A stretch of 64,000 nt of DNA from Salinirubellus litoreus (GCF_037335815.1 NZ_CP147841.1:3100001-3164000), one strand, 5' to 3'. Counted from the stretch's first letter, positions 43,584 through 52,880 are shown. Notes: a model not told the origin generated them from the letters alone. Numbers and translations are program-made.

Positions 43584-43818
43584 ATCACCGCTGAATCCCC
43601 CATCCAGTTACCTGTTACGACCGGTCGAGCGCGCCCCGGCGGGGATACACGGGGTCCCGGAGTGGCCCGTGCATCCCGGGGGAGCCCGGCGGAGAGGTCC
43701 CGTCCCCGATCCGTTCCGCACGGGCCCGGTGCCCCGTTCCCGTGGTCGACGCTCCGTGGGCCCGTTTCGTCGTCGCCGAGGGCAAGGACTAACCTCCCCG
43801 GGGGTGGCAGAGGCGTCC

Positions 43819-45498
43819 ATGAGTGACCAGCCGACCCGACGGGGGAGCGAGTACGTCTACGACGCGCTCGTCGACGCGGGCGTCGAACTCCTCGTCGGCC
43901 TGCCGGGGACACAGACCCTCCCGCTCGACCGCGCGGTCGCCGAGCGGGACGACATGACCTACGTGATGTGCCGCCACGAGACGGCTATCCCGCACGTCGC
44001 GTGGGGCTACAACGAGGTGAGCGGCCGGACCGCCGCCACGCTCACCGTTCCCGGGCCGGGCGACACGAACGCCATGCACGGGCTCAAGAACGCCACGGAG
44101 GACTGCGTGCCCATCCTGCACGTCTCCGCGGACGCCGCGCCCGAGGACCGCGGGAAGGGACCCATCCACGAGATCGATCCCGAGACGTTCGACCACGCCG
44201 TGAAGGCGAACGTCAACGTCGAGCGGCCGATGGACCTCCGCGAGGAGGTCGCCCGCGGCATCGAACTCGCACACACGCCGCCGACCGGTCCCGTCCGTCT
44301 CGGCGTCCCGAGCAGCATCCTCGACAGCGAGTTCGCCGCCCCGCCGGTCACCGTCGATCCCGAGCGTGCCGAGTACGACAACGAGGGCGAGATATCCCGC
44401 GCGGCCGACCTGCTCGCCGGGGCCGACCGTCCCGTGATCTACGTCGGCGGAGGCGCGCGCCGGACGCCCGAAGGCGTCCGCGTGATCGGCGAACTGGCCG
44501 ACGCGCTCGACGCGCCGGTCGCCGCCTCCTACAAGGGCAAGGGCGTCTTCCCCGAGGACGACCCACAGTTCCTCGGCGTCACCGGGAGCCACTTCCCGGC
44601 GGGTGCCAGCCGGGTGCTCGACCGCGCGGACGTCGTGCTCGCCCTGGGAACGGATTTCGACGGCGTCACAACCGCACACTGGGAGCTGCCGATGGGCGAG
44701 ACGCTCGTCCACGTGAACCTCGCGCCCGAGGACATCGGGGCCGCCTACGAGGCCGACGTCCCTATCGTCGGTGACGTCACCGCCGTCGGCGACGCGCTCC
44801 TCGACGATCTCGACGGTGGCGGAGCCGGCGGGTGGGACGGTGCCGAGGTGTCCACGTCCGTCCGCGAGGAGTACTACGACGCGCTCGAATCCAGGGGCCT
44901 GTACGAGGACGATCCGCCGCTACACACCCCCCGCGTGCTCGGGGAGGTGCGGGAGGCCACGCCCCGGGACGCGGTCGTGACGACCGACGTCGGCGGCTTC
45001 AGGTTGTGGAGCATGCAGGTCTTCGAGACCTACCGTCCGGACCGGTTCGTCAGCGCCGGCTCCTGGGCCGGCATGGGTGTCGGCCTCCCGGCGGCGGTCG
45101 GGGCCGGCCTCGCCGAACCCGACACGCCGATCGTCTGTCTCTCCGGCGACGGCGGCCTCCTGATGTGTATCCACGAGCTCGCGACCGCCGCCGAGGAGGA
45201 CATCGACCTCACTCTCGTGGTCTCGAACAACCGCGACTACGGCATCATCAGCAAGTCCCCCGCCATCGAACAGTACACCGAGGGGCACCGATTCACCTGG
45301 GAGACGCCCGACTACGCGAAGATCGCCGAGGGGTTCGGCTGCTCGGCCGTCCGGGTCGAGACCGCCGACGAACTCGGCGAAGCCGTCACCGAGTCGATCG
45401 GTAGCGAGGGCCCGACGCTGATCGACGTCGGCGTCCGCACGGACGAGCCGTCGGCCGCCGAGGCCGCCGACTACGATTCGACTATCGACCTACCCTGA
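43819..45498 (+). CDS. thiamine-diphosphate-dependent enzyme (decarboxylase/acetolactate-synthase-like)
   Basis: A 559-residue enzyme with three domains: N-terminal PYR domain with the catalytic Glu in VMCRHETAIPHVAWGY, a central Rossmann domain (RPVIYVGGGARRTPEG, LALGTDFDGVTTAHW), and a C-terminal PP domain with VCLSGDGGLLMCIHELATAA and NNRDYG (the GDG-NN ThDP/Mg motif). Relatives are acetolactate synthase, benzoylformate decarboxylase and oxalyl-CoA decarboxylase. The context suggests a 2-oxoacid decarboxylase or carboligase of sugar-acid breakdown; the substrate is open. Confidence 0.9.
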   Translation: MSDQPTRRGSEYVYDALVDAGVELLVGLPGTQTLPLDRAVAERDDMTYVMCRHETAIPHVAWGYNEVSGRTAATLTVPGPGDTNAMHGLKNATEDCVPILHVSADAAPEDRGKGPIHEIDPETFDHAVKANVNVERPMDLREEVARGIELAHTPPTGPVRLGVPSSILDSEFAAPPVTVDPERAEYDNEGEISRAADLLAGADRPVIYVGGGARRTPEGVRVIGELADALDAPVAASYKGKGVFPEDDPQFLGVTGSHFPAGASRVLDRADVVLALGTDFDGVTTAHWELPMGETLVHVNLAPEDIGAAYEADVPIVGDVTAVGDALLDDLDGGGAGGWDGAEVSTSVREEYYDALESRGLYEDDPPLHTPRVLGEVREATPRDAVVTTDVGGFRLWSMQVFETYRPDRFVSAGSWAGMGVGLPAAVGAGLAEPDTPIVCLSGDGGLLMCIHELATAAEEDIDLTLVVSNNRDYGIISKSPAIEQYTEGHRFTWETPDYAKIAEGFGCSAVRVETADELGEAVTESIGSEGPTLIDVGVRTDEPSAAEAADYDSTIDLP

Positions 45499-45583
45499 CC
45501 GCGATCGCCGTTCGCAGCTCCTCCGCCCCACGCCTCGGACGGTCCGTATCGCACTTCCGGGGGGAGCCGCCACGGGACGACGG

Positions 45584-45990
45584 TCACCCCTCTATCGGGA
45601 AGTCGGGGGCCCAGGCGACCTCCCAGAGGAACCCGTCCGGGTCCGAGAAGTAGCCCGAGTAGCCGCCCCAGAAGATGTCCGCCGGCGTCGTCGTGATCTC
45701 CGCGCCGGCCGACTCGGCCTCGGAGAGGACGGCATCTACGTCCTCCTTCGATCCGACGTCGTGTGCGAGCGTGAACCCTCGAAATCCCGTCCCCTCCGCC
45801 GGGACCGTCGCGTCCTCGGCTAACGCCTCCTACGGGTACAGCGCGAGCCACGCACCCGACATCGTGAAGAAAGCGACGTCCCCCTCCTCCTCGTTCGTCC
45901 GCTGGGGTAACCCGAGCCCGTCCCGGTAGAACGCCGTCGATGCTTCAGGTCCCGTACGCCGAGTGTGACGATGCTGATCCGCGGGTCCAT
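45584..45990 (-). pseudogene. VOC-family protein, broken by a frameshift and a stop
   Basis: From the ATG at 45990 the frame reads DPRISIVTLGVRDL and is then lost at about 45946, where one base is missing. The next frame continues ASTAFYRDGLGLPQR, DVAFFTMSGAWLALYP, then meets an in-frame TAG at 45830-45832, then goes on uninterrupted: EALAEDATVPAEGTGF, FTLAHDVGSKEDVDAVL, FWGGYSGYFSDPDGFLWEV and WAPDFPIEG with TGA at 45584. Together these form a complete VOC domain of about 135 residues. Two independent lesions make a sequencing error unlikely. Confidence 0.8.
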
Positions 45991-46088
45991 ACCCTCCGAA
46001 CGTCGCGCGAGGGCTTTGGCCCGCCGTACGCACGGATCTCGGTTCGGGTGCGGTCGAACAGTCCCGGGACTCCCGGGCCGATCGGACC

Positions 46089-47009
46089 TCAGAGGTCGGC
46101 GGTGACGATACGGTCGTAGTACTCGCGTGCGCGCTCGCGGTCGGCCTCGGAGAGGTCGACCAGCGGCTCGCGCACGGGCCCGCCGTGGAGGTCCGCGAGC
46201 TCCATGCCGAACTTCACGGCGGGGACGTTGTTCCCCGCCGAGATCGTGCTGCCCTCGCCGGGCTCCTCGCGGAGGTCCTCGTACGGTCTGAGGACGTCCC
46301 GGATCTCGCGGGCGCGCTCCCAGTCCTCCTCGCGGAGCGCCTCCATCAGCGCGAGCGTCGCCTCGGGGACGAAGTTGCCGATGCCGGTGGTGTAGCCCTC
46401 CGCGCCCTCGACGGCGAAGGAGGGGCCGAACCGCTCGGCGATACCGTTCGACCAGACCACGCCGTCGATCGAGGAGGCCGCCGAGGAGAACGCCTTTACG
46501 TCGTTGTCGGCGTACTTGACCGCGACGACGTTGTCGTAGTCGGCGAGCGAGGCGAGGTGGTCGTGAGTGAGTTCGGGACCGCGCTTGTAGAGCACCACGC
46601 CGAGATCCGTCGCCTCGATGATCCGCCGGTAGTACTCCTCGACCCCGCGCTCGTGCATGTAGGTGTGGACGGGATGCATCACGAGGAGCGCGTCCGCGCC
46701 GGCCTGCTCGTACCGTTCGCTCAGGTCGAGTGCGGTCTTGGTGCTCCCGCCAACGCCCGCGACGACCGAGGCCGAGTCGCCGACCGCCTCGACGGTGGTC
46801 TCGACGACGGCGACCCGCTCCTCGTTCGTCAGCGAGTAGTACTCGCCCGTGTTGCCACACGGGATGATCAGGCGTCCCCCCGCGTCGACGATGGCCTCCA
46901 GGTTCTCACGCATCGCCTCGTGCCGGACGCTCTCGCCGTCCTCGGTGAACGGGGTCGGGTTCGTGAACGCGACGCCTCGCAAGTCCTCCTTCAGCGACTC
47001 GTAGCTCAT
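46089..47009 (-). CDS. DapA-family aldolase/dehydratase (2-keto-3-deoxy-sugar-acid lyase)
   Basis: A 306-residue class I (Schiff-base) lyase of the dihydrodipicolinate synthase family. It begins FTNPTPFTEDGESV, has IIPCGNTGEYYSLTNEERV (the GxTGE motif), VVAGVGGSTKTALDL, VVLYKRGPELT with the Tyr, and VVAVKYADND with the catalytic Lys. Family members include KDG aldolase and 5-keto-4-deoxyglucarate dehydratase (KdgD); IVYNRGP-like residues favour the latter slightly. It would follow mannonate or glucarate dehydratase products. It is divergent from the SDR gene at 47142. Confidence 0.87.
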   Translation of the reverse strand: MSYESLKEDLRGVAFTNPTPFTEDGESVRHEAMRENLEAIVDAGGRLIIPCGNTGEYYSLTNEERVAVVETTVEAVGDSASVVAGVGGSTKTALDLSERYEQAGADALLVMHPVHTYMHERGVEEYYRRIIEATDLGVVLYKRGPELTHDHLASLADYDNVVAVKYADNDVKAFSSAASSIDGVVWSNGIAERFGPSFAVEGAEGYTTGIGNFVPEATLALMEALREEDWERAREIRDVLRPYEDLREEPGEGSTISAGNNVPAVKFGMELADLHGGPVREPLVDLSEADRERAREYYDRIVTADL

Positions 47010-47110
47010 GCTAGTCGTCAGCAACACTGACCCCAGGTTCAAAGTCTTTGCGTCCGGGGGGCCCCGGTGGTCGCGAGAGCGGGCGACCGGACCGGCATCG
47101 GCACAACAGC

Positions 47111-47116
47111 TATTAG
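47111..47116 (+). promoter_or_regulatory. TATA-like element of the SDR gene
   Basis: TATTAG 28 bases before the ATG at 47142. Confidence 0.5.
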
Positions 47117-47141
47117 GGCGTTCCCGGAGGTGGGAGACGAG

Positions 47142-47963
47142 ATGGACGTGCTACTCACGGGAGCGTACGGTCGCGTCGGGACGGCGCTCGTCGACCACCT
47201 CGCGGACGAGGACGCCTACGAGTTCACCTACCTCGACCGGGAGAACCACCCCGAGCACGAGACGGTCGTCGCGGACGTGGCCGACTACGACGCCATCCGA
47301 CCGGCCTTCGACGGCAAGGACGCCGTCGTCCACCTCGCGGGCTACCCCGAGACGGACGGGACCTGGCGGGAGATCCTGGAGAACAACGTCGTCGGGATGC
47401 AGAACGCGCTCGAAGCCGCCGCGGACGCCGGTGTCGAGCGGTTCGTCTTCGCCTCCTCGAACCACGCCGTCGGGATGTACGAGGTCGAGAACGCGCCCGA
47501 GGTCTACTACCCCGGACACGGAATCACGGTCGATCACACCGATCCGCTCCGGCCCGATTCGTACTACGGCACCTCGAAGGTGTTCGGCGAGGCGCTCGGC
47601 CGCCAGTACGTCGAGACCCGCGATGCCCCCACGAAGTTCTACGCGATACGTATCTGCTCGGTCCGTGATCCGGAGTACGACCACCCGTACGGGGACGCCG
47701 AGCACGGCGTCGACCGCGGCGACTGGGAGCGCGGGAGCGAGGCGTACGATGAGCAGGCCGCCCGGATGAAGGCGATGTGGCAGTCCCGGCGGGACTTCGC
47801 CCAGATGACCGATCGGTGTCTGCAGGTCGACGGTCCCGCGTTCGATATCTTCTACGGCGTCAGCGACAACGAGCGCCGCTGGTTCGACGTCGACCACGCG
47901 CGTGAGGTGATCGGGTACGACCCGCAGGACGACGGCGAGAAGTGGGACGCCCCGCCCGAGTGA
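47142..47963 (+). CDS. NAD-dependent sugar dehydrogenase/epimerase (uronate dehydrogenase-like SDR)
   Basis: A 273-residue extended SDR. The cofactor site is VLLTGAYGRVGTALVDHL; ADVADYDAI and AVVHLAGYPE follow, then FVFASSNHAVGMY with the catalytic Ser, and DSYYGTSKVFGEALG with the YxxxK pair. Size and sequence recall haloarchaeal uronate and L-arabinose dehydrogenases, which oxidise an aldose or uronate at C1 to a lactone. A SMP-30 lactonase and sugar-acid dehydratases lie within 15 kb, so a uronate role is reasonable but not shown. Confidence 0.87.
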   Translation: MDVLLTGAYGRVGTALVDHLADEDAYEFTYLDRENHPEHETVVADVADYDAIRPAFDGKDAVVHLAGYPETDGTWREILENNVVGMQNALEAAADAGVERFVFASSNHAVGMYEVENAPEVYYPGHGITVDHTDPLRPDSYYGTSKVFGEALGRQYVETRDAPTKFYAIRICSVRDPEYDHPYGDAEHGVDRGDWERGSEAYDEQAARMKAMWQSRRDFAQMTDRCLQVDGPAFDIFYGVSDNERRWFDVDHAREVIGYDPQDDGEKWDAPPE

Positions 47964-48128
47964 GTCTCTTCGTTCTCCCCCGCCCGAGCCCGTCCCGACG
48001 GGCGTAGCTTTACACTCCCGCCCGGAGCAGGCGACGGGCATGGTATCCACGAGTCCGTTCCGCAAGCGACCGTCAGCCCGGGGATCGGCGACCGACGACT
48101 CGATCGACGCCTCGAAGGGGTCGAACGC

Positions 48129-49487
48129 GTGACCGTCCGCATCGGAGCCGGCGCGGGCTACGCCGGCGATCGGATCGAACCCGCCGTCGAACTCGCTCGG
48201 GATGGAGACCTCGACTACCTCGGGTTCGAGTGTCTCGGCGAGCGGACGCTCGCGCTCGCCCAGGAGCGGATCGGGCGGGGGGAGCCGGGGTACGACCCGC
48301 GGCTCCGCGAGCGGATGCGGCGTGTCCTCCCCGAGTGCGTAGAGCGGGAGACGACCGTCGTGACGAACATGGGCGCGGCCGACCCGGAGGGGGCCGCCGA
48401 GGCGACGAGCGAGATCGCCGAGGAGGTCGGCCTCGACGTGACGGTGGCGAGCGTCGCCGGCTCGGACGTCCGCGACCGGCTCGACCTCGTCGAGGAGGAG
48501 ACCTACGGGGGCGGGCGCGTCTCGGAGATCGAGGGCGTCGTCGCGGCGGACGCCTACCTCGGCGTCGAGGGGATCGTCGCCGCGCTCGACACCGGCGCGG
48601 ACGTGGTGATCACCGACCGCGTCGCGGACACCTCGCTGTTCCTCGCCCCGCTCGTCTTCGAGTTCGGCTGGTCGACCCGAGAACCCCGCGGCCCGATCGG
48701 GCAGGGCGTCGTCACCGCGCATCTCCTCGAGTGCGCCGGGCAGGTGACCGGCGGATACTTCGCCGATCCGGGGTACAAGGACGTCGACGGGCTCGCCGAC
48801 CTCGGTTTCCCGCTCGCCGAGGTGGAGTCCGACGGCGGCCTGATCGTGACGAAGCTCCCGGATGCGGGCGGGGAGGTCACGGTACGGACCTGCACCGAGC
48901 AGCTCCTCTACGAGGTCCACGACCCGTCCGCGTACGTCACGCCGGACGCCGTCGCTGACTTCTCGGCCGTCGAGTTCGAGGCCGTGACGGAGGGTCGTGT
49001 CCGGGTCACGGGCGCTCGCGCCCGGCCCCGAACGGACACCCTGAAGGTGAACGTCTGCTACGAGGACTCGGTCGTCGGCGAGGGGTCCATCGGGTACGCC
49101 GGGCCGGGGGCGCTCGACCGGGCCGACCTCGCGGCGTCGGTGGTCGAGACGCGCCTGGAGCGCCGGGGCACCGAGTCGGATATCGAGGAGCTCCGCGTCG
49201 ACCGGATCGGCGTCGATTCGCTGCACGGCGACCTCGGACGCGGACATCCGGGAGAACCCTACGAGGTGCGACTCCGCGTGGCCGCCCGGTGTCGTGACCC
49301 GACGACCGCGCGGGCGGTCGCGAACGAGGTCGAGACGCTCTACACCAACGGTCCCGCGGGCGGCGGCGGCGTGACGACCGATACCCGGCGGGTCGTGGGG
49401 ATCGCCTCGACCCTCCTCGATCGCGACCTCGTGGATCCCACTGTCACCCTCCACCCCGAGGGACGAACGGTGGAGGTAGAGCGATGA
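48129..49487 (+). CDS. AtuA-family protein (DUF1446)
   Basis: A 452-residue protein of the AtuA family, linked in Pseudomonas to acyclic terpene use. It begins at GTG 48129 with VRIGAGAGYAGDRIEPAVEL, and has LDYLGFECLGERTLALA, VVTNMGAADPEGAAE, GADVVITDRVADTSLFLAPL, and ECAGQVTGGYFADPGYKDV. The C-terminal half has VRVTGARARPRTDTLKVN. The start codon of the small companion gene overlaps its stop (ATGA), so the two act together. The chemistry is undefined even in known members. Confidence 0.88.
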   Translation: MTVRIGAGAGYAGDRIEPAVELARDGDLDYLGFECLGERTLALAQERIGRGEPGYDPRLRERMRRVLPECVERETTVVTNMGAADPEGAAEATSEIAEEVGLDVTVASVAGSDVRDRLDLVEEETYGGGRVSEIEGVVAADAYLGVEGIVAALDTGADVVITDRVADTSLFLAPLVFEFGWSTREPRGPIGQGVVTAHLLECAGQVTGGYFADPGYKDVDGLADLGFPLAEVESDGGLIVTKLPDAGGEVTVRTCTEQLLYEVHDPSAYVTPDAVADFSAVEFEAVTEGRVRVTGARARPRTDTLKVNVCYEDSVVGEGSIGYAGPGALDRADLAASVVETRLERRGTESDIEELRVDRIGVDSLHGDLGRGHPGEPYEVRLRVAARCRDPTTARAVANEVETLYTNGPAGGGGVTTDTRRVVGIASTLLDRDLVDPTVTLHPEGRTVEVER

Positions 49488-49813
49488 ACGTCCGCGACCT
49501 GGCTCACGTCCGGTGTGGCGACAAGGGGAACACGCTCAACGCATCCGTCGTCGCGTACGACGCCGAGGGGTACGCCCTGCTCGAAGAACGGCTCACCGCG
49601 GACCGCCTCGGCGCGGCGCTCGACCCCCTGATCGAGGGGACGGTGACGCGCTACGAACTCCCCCAGCTACGCGCGCTGAACTTCGTCGTCGAGGACGCCC
49701 TCGCCGGCGGGGTCACCACCTCGCTGCGGCTCGACGGCCACGGCAAGTCCCTGTCCTTTGCCGTCCTGGGCATCGAACTCGACGCCGAGGACGGACCGTC
49801 CTCGGAGGGATGA
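49484..49813 (+). CDS. AtuA C-terminal ferredoxin-fold-like companion
   Basis: A 109-residue protein equal to the C-terminal domain of long bacterial AtuA proteins: VRDLAHVRCGDKGNTLNASVVAY, then VTRYELPQLRALNFVVEDAL and TSLRLDGHGKSLSFAVL. Here it is split from the main part and translationally coupled by a 4-base overlap. The two together rebuild the full AtuA architecture. Confidence 0.85.
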   Translation: MNVRDLAHVRCGDKGNTLNASVVAYDAEGYALLEERLTADRLGAALDPLIEGTVTRYELPQLRALNFVVEDALAGGVTTSLRLDGHGKSLSFAVLGIELDAEDGPSSEG

Positions 49814-49926
49814 GCACGAACGCCGGGCGCAGGTCCGTGCATGACCCCGACTCTCGACCGTTCCCGGAAGCATAGCGGTTCGGGTTCCGTCCGAGGGGGA
49901 CACGTGAGGGCGACACCCGGGCCGGC

Positions 49927-50229
49927 TCACTCGCGTCGGAAGGCGTCGGCCAGCCAGTCGATCAGGCCCGTCTTCCCGCCGCGCCCGGGATCACCCATCG
50001 GTTTTCGACGGAGCGTTCCGGGGTACTTCGTGTAGCCGACGGAACTCCCCTCCTCCTCGTACAGGTGGAAGGCGGCCGCGAGGTTCCCGTACGCCTCGGC
50101 CTCGACCTTGCCGATGCCGGTGCAGCCAGTCTCGGGGTCGCGGGCGGTCCACATCGCCCGTTCGAGGCCGTGGACCGGCGGCTCCCAGTGGGTGGTCACG
50201 GCGCGGTCGCGCAGGCTGCGGTCGTCCAC
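49927..50229 (-). CDS. small haloarchaeal protein, unknown function
   Basis: A 100-residue soluble protein from a GTG start at 50229. It reads HWEPPVHGLERAMWTARDPE, ETGCTGIGKVEAEAYGNLAAAFHLY, then a basic tail GTLRRKPMGDPGRGGKTGLIDWL. The EAEAYGNLAAAFHLY part looks like the HicB-like alpha/beta fold seen in many antitoxins (strand then helix), but no HicA neighbour is found. I do not assign a function. Confidence 0.55.
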   Translation of the reverse strand: MDDRSLRDRAVTTHWEPPVHGLERAMWTARDPETGCTGIGKVEAEAYGNLAAAFHLYEEEGSSVGYTKYPGTLRRKPMGDPGRGGKTGLIDWLADAFRRE

Positions 50230-50357
50230 GGCCGAACCATGTGTCGAAGTACCAAAGATCTCCGGGTGCCGGCGACTTCCAGGGGCGCTCGTGGTGGCGT
50301 CCCGGCGAGCGGTCGACCGGAGAGGGGAGCGCCGACGAACGACCCCGCGTAGCCGGG

Positions 50358-51623
50358 TCAGTCCTCGGGAGCGGCGGTCGTGCGGGTTCCCGCGCCCTCG
50401 TAGCTCTCGACGAGCCGCCAGGCGACGAGCGCGGTCCCGCCGAAGGCGAGCAGGCTGGCGGCCGCGAAGGCCGTCTCGAAGGTCGTCACGGTGGCGACGA
50501 GCCCGATGAGCGGCGGGCCGACCATCCCGCCGAACCCGCGGAACGTCGAGTGGAGTCCCATCAGCTCCGACTCGCGGGCCGTCGGGGCGATGTCGCCGAT
50601 GAACGCGTACGTCCCTGTCGTCTCCGCGGAGAACGCCGCCGCCAGCACGAACAGCCCCCCGGCCGCGACGACCGCCCGGAGCGGGATCGTCCCCGGGAGG
50701 ACGGCGGCGGCCATCACGAGCGCGTGGACGCCCGCCCCGGCCATCCCGGCGACGACGAGCGGTTTGCGCCCCCAGCCGTCCGCGACGCGGCCGAACAGGT
50801 ACATGAACGCCATCTGGGCGGCCGGGTTGATCGCGAGCAGGATCCCCATGAGGAACTCCGAGACGCCGACCTCCGAGAGCAGGTACACCGGGAGGAGGCT
50901 CGATATCCCGAGCACGGTCATGTTCCGGACGAGCACCGCGGCGTAGAGCGACCGGAGCCCGTTTCGTCGGAGGTGCTCGCGGTTGCCCTGTGCGGGGAAG
51001 AGCCGGTGGCGGACCTCGCTCGTGACCTCGCTCAGCGTGGCCGAGGTATCCGACGGTGGCGCGGGGTCGCTGACGAACATCGCGGCGACGAAGACGACCG
51101 CGCTCACGCCGGCGACGAAGAGGTAGAGCGCCCAAGGGGCGACCAGACCCAGCAGGACGCCGGCGAAGAACTGTGCGCCCATGAACCCGACGGCCTGCAT
51201 GCTGTTGAAGTAGCCGAGTGACTGGCCCCGGCCCGTGGACCCCCCGCGCTCGCTCACGACCGTGAGCATCACGGGGAGGAACCCGGCGGCGAAGACGGCG
51301 AACAGTCCCCGAAAGGCGAGCGGGGCCCACACGCCGTCGACCACCGCGAGCGGGAGGATCGCGACCGTCGAGAGCAGCGCCGTCCCGACGAGGACCGCAC
51401 GCCGCCGCCCCGTCACGTCCGCGACGGCCCCCGCGACCGGCGAGAACGCCATCAGCCCGAACCAGTAGACGGTGAAGACGAGGCTCACCTCGAACGGCGT
51501 CCCGACGCGGCCGATGTACACCGCCATCGCCGTCCCCATCAGGACGGCCCGGCCCTTGTTCGCAGCCGCCGCTACCCCGATGGCGAGACGCTGGAGGCGC
51601 TCGGTCCGCGGTTCGTCCGTCAC
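50358..51623 (-). CDS. MFS transporter
   Basis: A 421-residue, 12-helix major facilitator. Motif A-like sequence occurs after helix 2 (AGAVADVTGRRRAVLVG) and again in the second half (FGRVADGWGRKPLVV). It has no N-terminal signal. The substrate is unknown; by location it may import a sugar acid or export a toxic compound. The GTG at 51623 (VTDEPRTERLQRL) is chosen; an upstream TTG would add nine residues. Confidence 0.88.
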   Translation of the reverse strand: MTDEPRTERLQRLAIGVAAAANKGRAVLMGTAMAVYIGRVGTPFEVSLVFTVYWFGLMAFSPVAGAVADVTGRRRAVLVGTALLSTVAILPLAVVDGVWAPLAFRGLFAVFAAGFLPVMLTVVSERGGSTGRGQSLGYFNSMQAVGFMGAQFFAGVLLGLVAPWALYLFVAGVSAVVFVAAMFVSDPAPPSDTSATLSEVTSEVRHRLFPAQGNREHLRRNGLRSLYAAVLVRNMTVLGISSLLPVYLLSEVGVSEFLMGILLAINPAAQMAFMYLFGRVADGWGRKPLVVAGMAGAGVHALVMAAAVLPGTIPLRAVVAAGGLFVLAAAFSAETTGTYAFIGDIAPTARESELMGLHSTFRGFGGMVGPPLIGLVATVTTFETAFAAASLLAFGGTALVAWRLVESYEGAGTRTTAAPED

Positions 51624-51813
51624 TCGGCTCTCCGACCTCGCCTGCCACAACCGCGACCCCGGGTCATAAATGGGACGGTCGGGGGGTGACTGGCCGATAG
51701 ACGGACGCCGCCGACGGCCCTCGTCCGGCCTCCCGCGGCGAGTCGGGGGACGCCCGAACCACGCGGGCCAGCGTGCCGGTGGTTTCTTGCCGACGCCCGT
51801 CCCTCATCCGGGC

Positions 51814-52149
51814 GTGACCGGGGCCGACGACGTGTCGCCCGACGACCGCCCGTCCTGGTGGGTCGAGAACGAGCGACTCCGCGAGGAGATGTCGCTCCCG
51901 CCGTACGAGCCCTCCCGGTTCGCCGACGACGTCTACACCTACCGCGTCGTCGAGCGCCTCGAGGAGGAGTACGGGTGCACCCTCCGGTTCGTCTCCCTCG
52001 AACCCCGGTACCCCGAGGACTGGGAGGTCCGCGCGGACGGCGAGCGGATCTTCCCCATCGGGAGACACCGCGACGAGCACGGCAACACCGTCTACGAGAT
52101 GGAGTCGGCGGAGTTCGAGCGACTGGTCGCGGAAGAACTGGGGGGATAG
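51814..52149 (+). CDS. conserved haloarchaeal protein, unknown function
   Basis: A 111-residue acidic protein from a GTG at 51814. Its centre is WWVENERLREEMSLPPYEPSR, then DDVYTYRVVERLEEEYGC, LRFVSLEPRYPEDWEVRAD and IGRHRDEHGNTVYEMES. I recognise the pattern (ENERLRE, PYEPPRF, GRHRDxxGNTVY) as conserved among haloarchaea, without known function. No promoter is clear. Confidence 0.65.
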   Translation: MTGADDVSPDDRPSWWVENERLREEMSLPPYEPSRFADDVYTYRVVERLEEEYGCTLRFVSLEPRYPEDWEVRADGERIFPIGRHRDEHGNTVYEMESAEFERLVAEELGG

Positions 52150-52220
52150 GCCGAGGGGTTGCGGGTCAAATGGCGTCGAACGAGGTTCGGATGTGACCGA
52201 ATTCTCGGTCAGCAGTACGC

Positions 52221-52226
52221 TTTTGA
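52221..52226 (+). promoter_or_regulatory. TTTTGA promoter element of the DUF433 gene
   Basis: TTTTGA centred about 26 bases before the ATG at 52249. Confidence 0.4.
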
Positions 52227-52248
52227 ACACCTGGTGGATAGATCACCC

Positions 52249-52542
52249 ATGGCCGAACGCGATGTACGACGGATCGCTCACGATCACCTGAGCGAACCGC
52301 ACGTCCGTGGTCGGCGGATCAGCGTCAGACAGGTTTACGCACTCGTCGAGGAGCGCGGGGAGGACCCCGAGGCGGTCGCCGACCGCTACGACCTCGACGT
52401 CGCCGACGTCTATCACGCACTGGCATACTACCACAACCACCCCCGCGAGATGCGCGAGGTGGAGGACGAGCGGGCGGACGCTGTCGAATCGTTCCGCGAG
52501 AGGGTCGACCGCCCCGACGGTGTCGGGCCGGACGCGGCATGA
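52249..52542 (+). CDS. DUF433 antitoxin-type protein
   Basis: A 97-residue protein with a DUF433 HTH: HDHLSEPHVRGRRISVRQVYALVEERGE, PEAVADRYDLDVADVYHALAYYHNHPREM. DUF433 proteins are antitoxin-like partners of DUF5615 PIN-like toxins. The next gene starts two bases after its stop and has DUF5615 features, so this is a typical antitoxin-toxin pair. The C-terminus (VEDERADAVESFRERV) is a likely toxin-binding helix. Confidence 0.87.
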   Translation: MAERDVRRIAHDHLSEPHVRGRRISVRQVYALVEERGEDPEAVADRYDLDVADVYHALAYYHNHPREMREVEDERADAVESFRERVDRPDGVGPDAA

Positions 52543-52543
52543 G

Positions 52544-52824
52544 ATGAGCGCCTGGCGGTTCCTCCTGGACGAGAACGTCGACCCGAAGACGGCAACCTAC
52601 CTGGAGAAGGAGGGACTGTACGCCGAGCACGTCCGTGATGCGCTCTGGCTAGGCGCGACGACGAGGAGGACGTTCTCCCGTACGCACGCGAGCACGACCT
52701 CGTCATCCTCTACGACGACACGATGGCCGCCTACCGGGAGGCTTCGGCACTCGTAACGATGGTCGACGCCTATCGGGATCGCGAGGAGTTCACGGGGCGT
52801 GAGGAACTCGACCCCTGGGCGTAA
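52544..52824 (+). pseudogene. DUF5615 PIN-like toxin, frameshifted
   Basis: The frame from ATG 52544 reads WRFLLDENVDPKTATYLEKEG and YAEHVRDALWLGA, the PIN-like start with its Asp-Glu-Asn motif (LDENVD). At about 52656 one base is missing; the correct continuation is in another frame: DDEEDVLPYAREHDLVILYDDTMAAYRE-type sequence (split here as EDVLPYAREHDLVIL and YDDTMAAYREASALV) and ends REELDPWA, TAA at 52822-52824. The whole is ~93 residues, the normal family size. The first half alone would end in a random tail, so the toxin should be dead while the antitoxin is intact. Confidence 0.8.
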
Positions 52825-52880
52825 CCGGTACGGATCGCCGGACTCGACCCGATGGCCGTCACCTCCGCCACGGGACGAAC

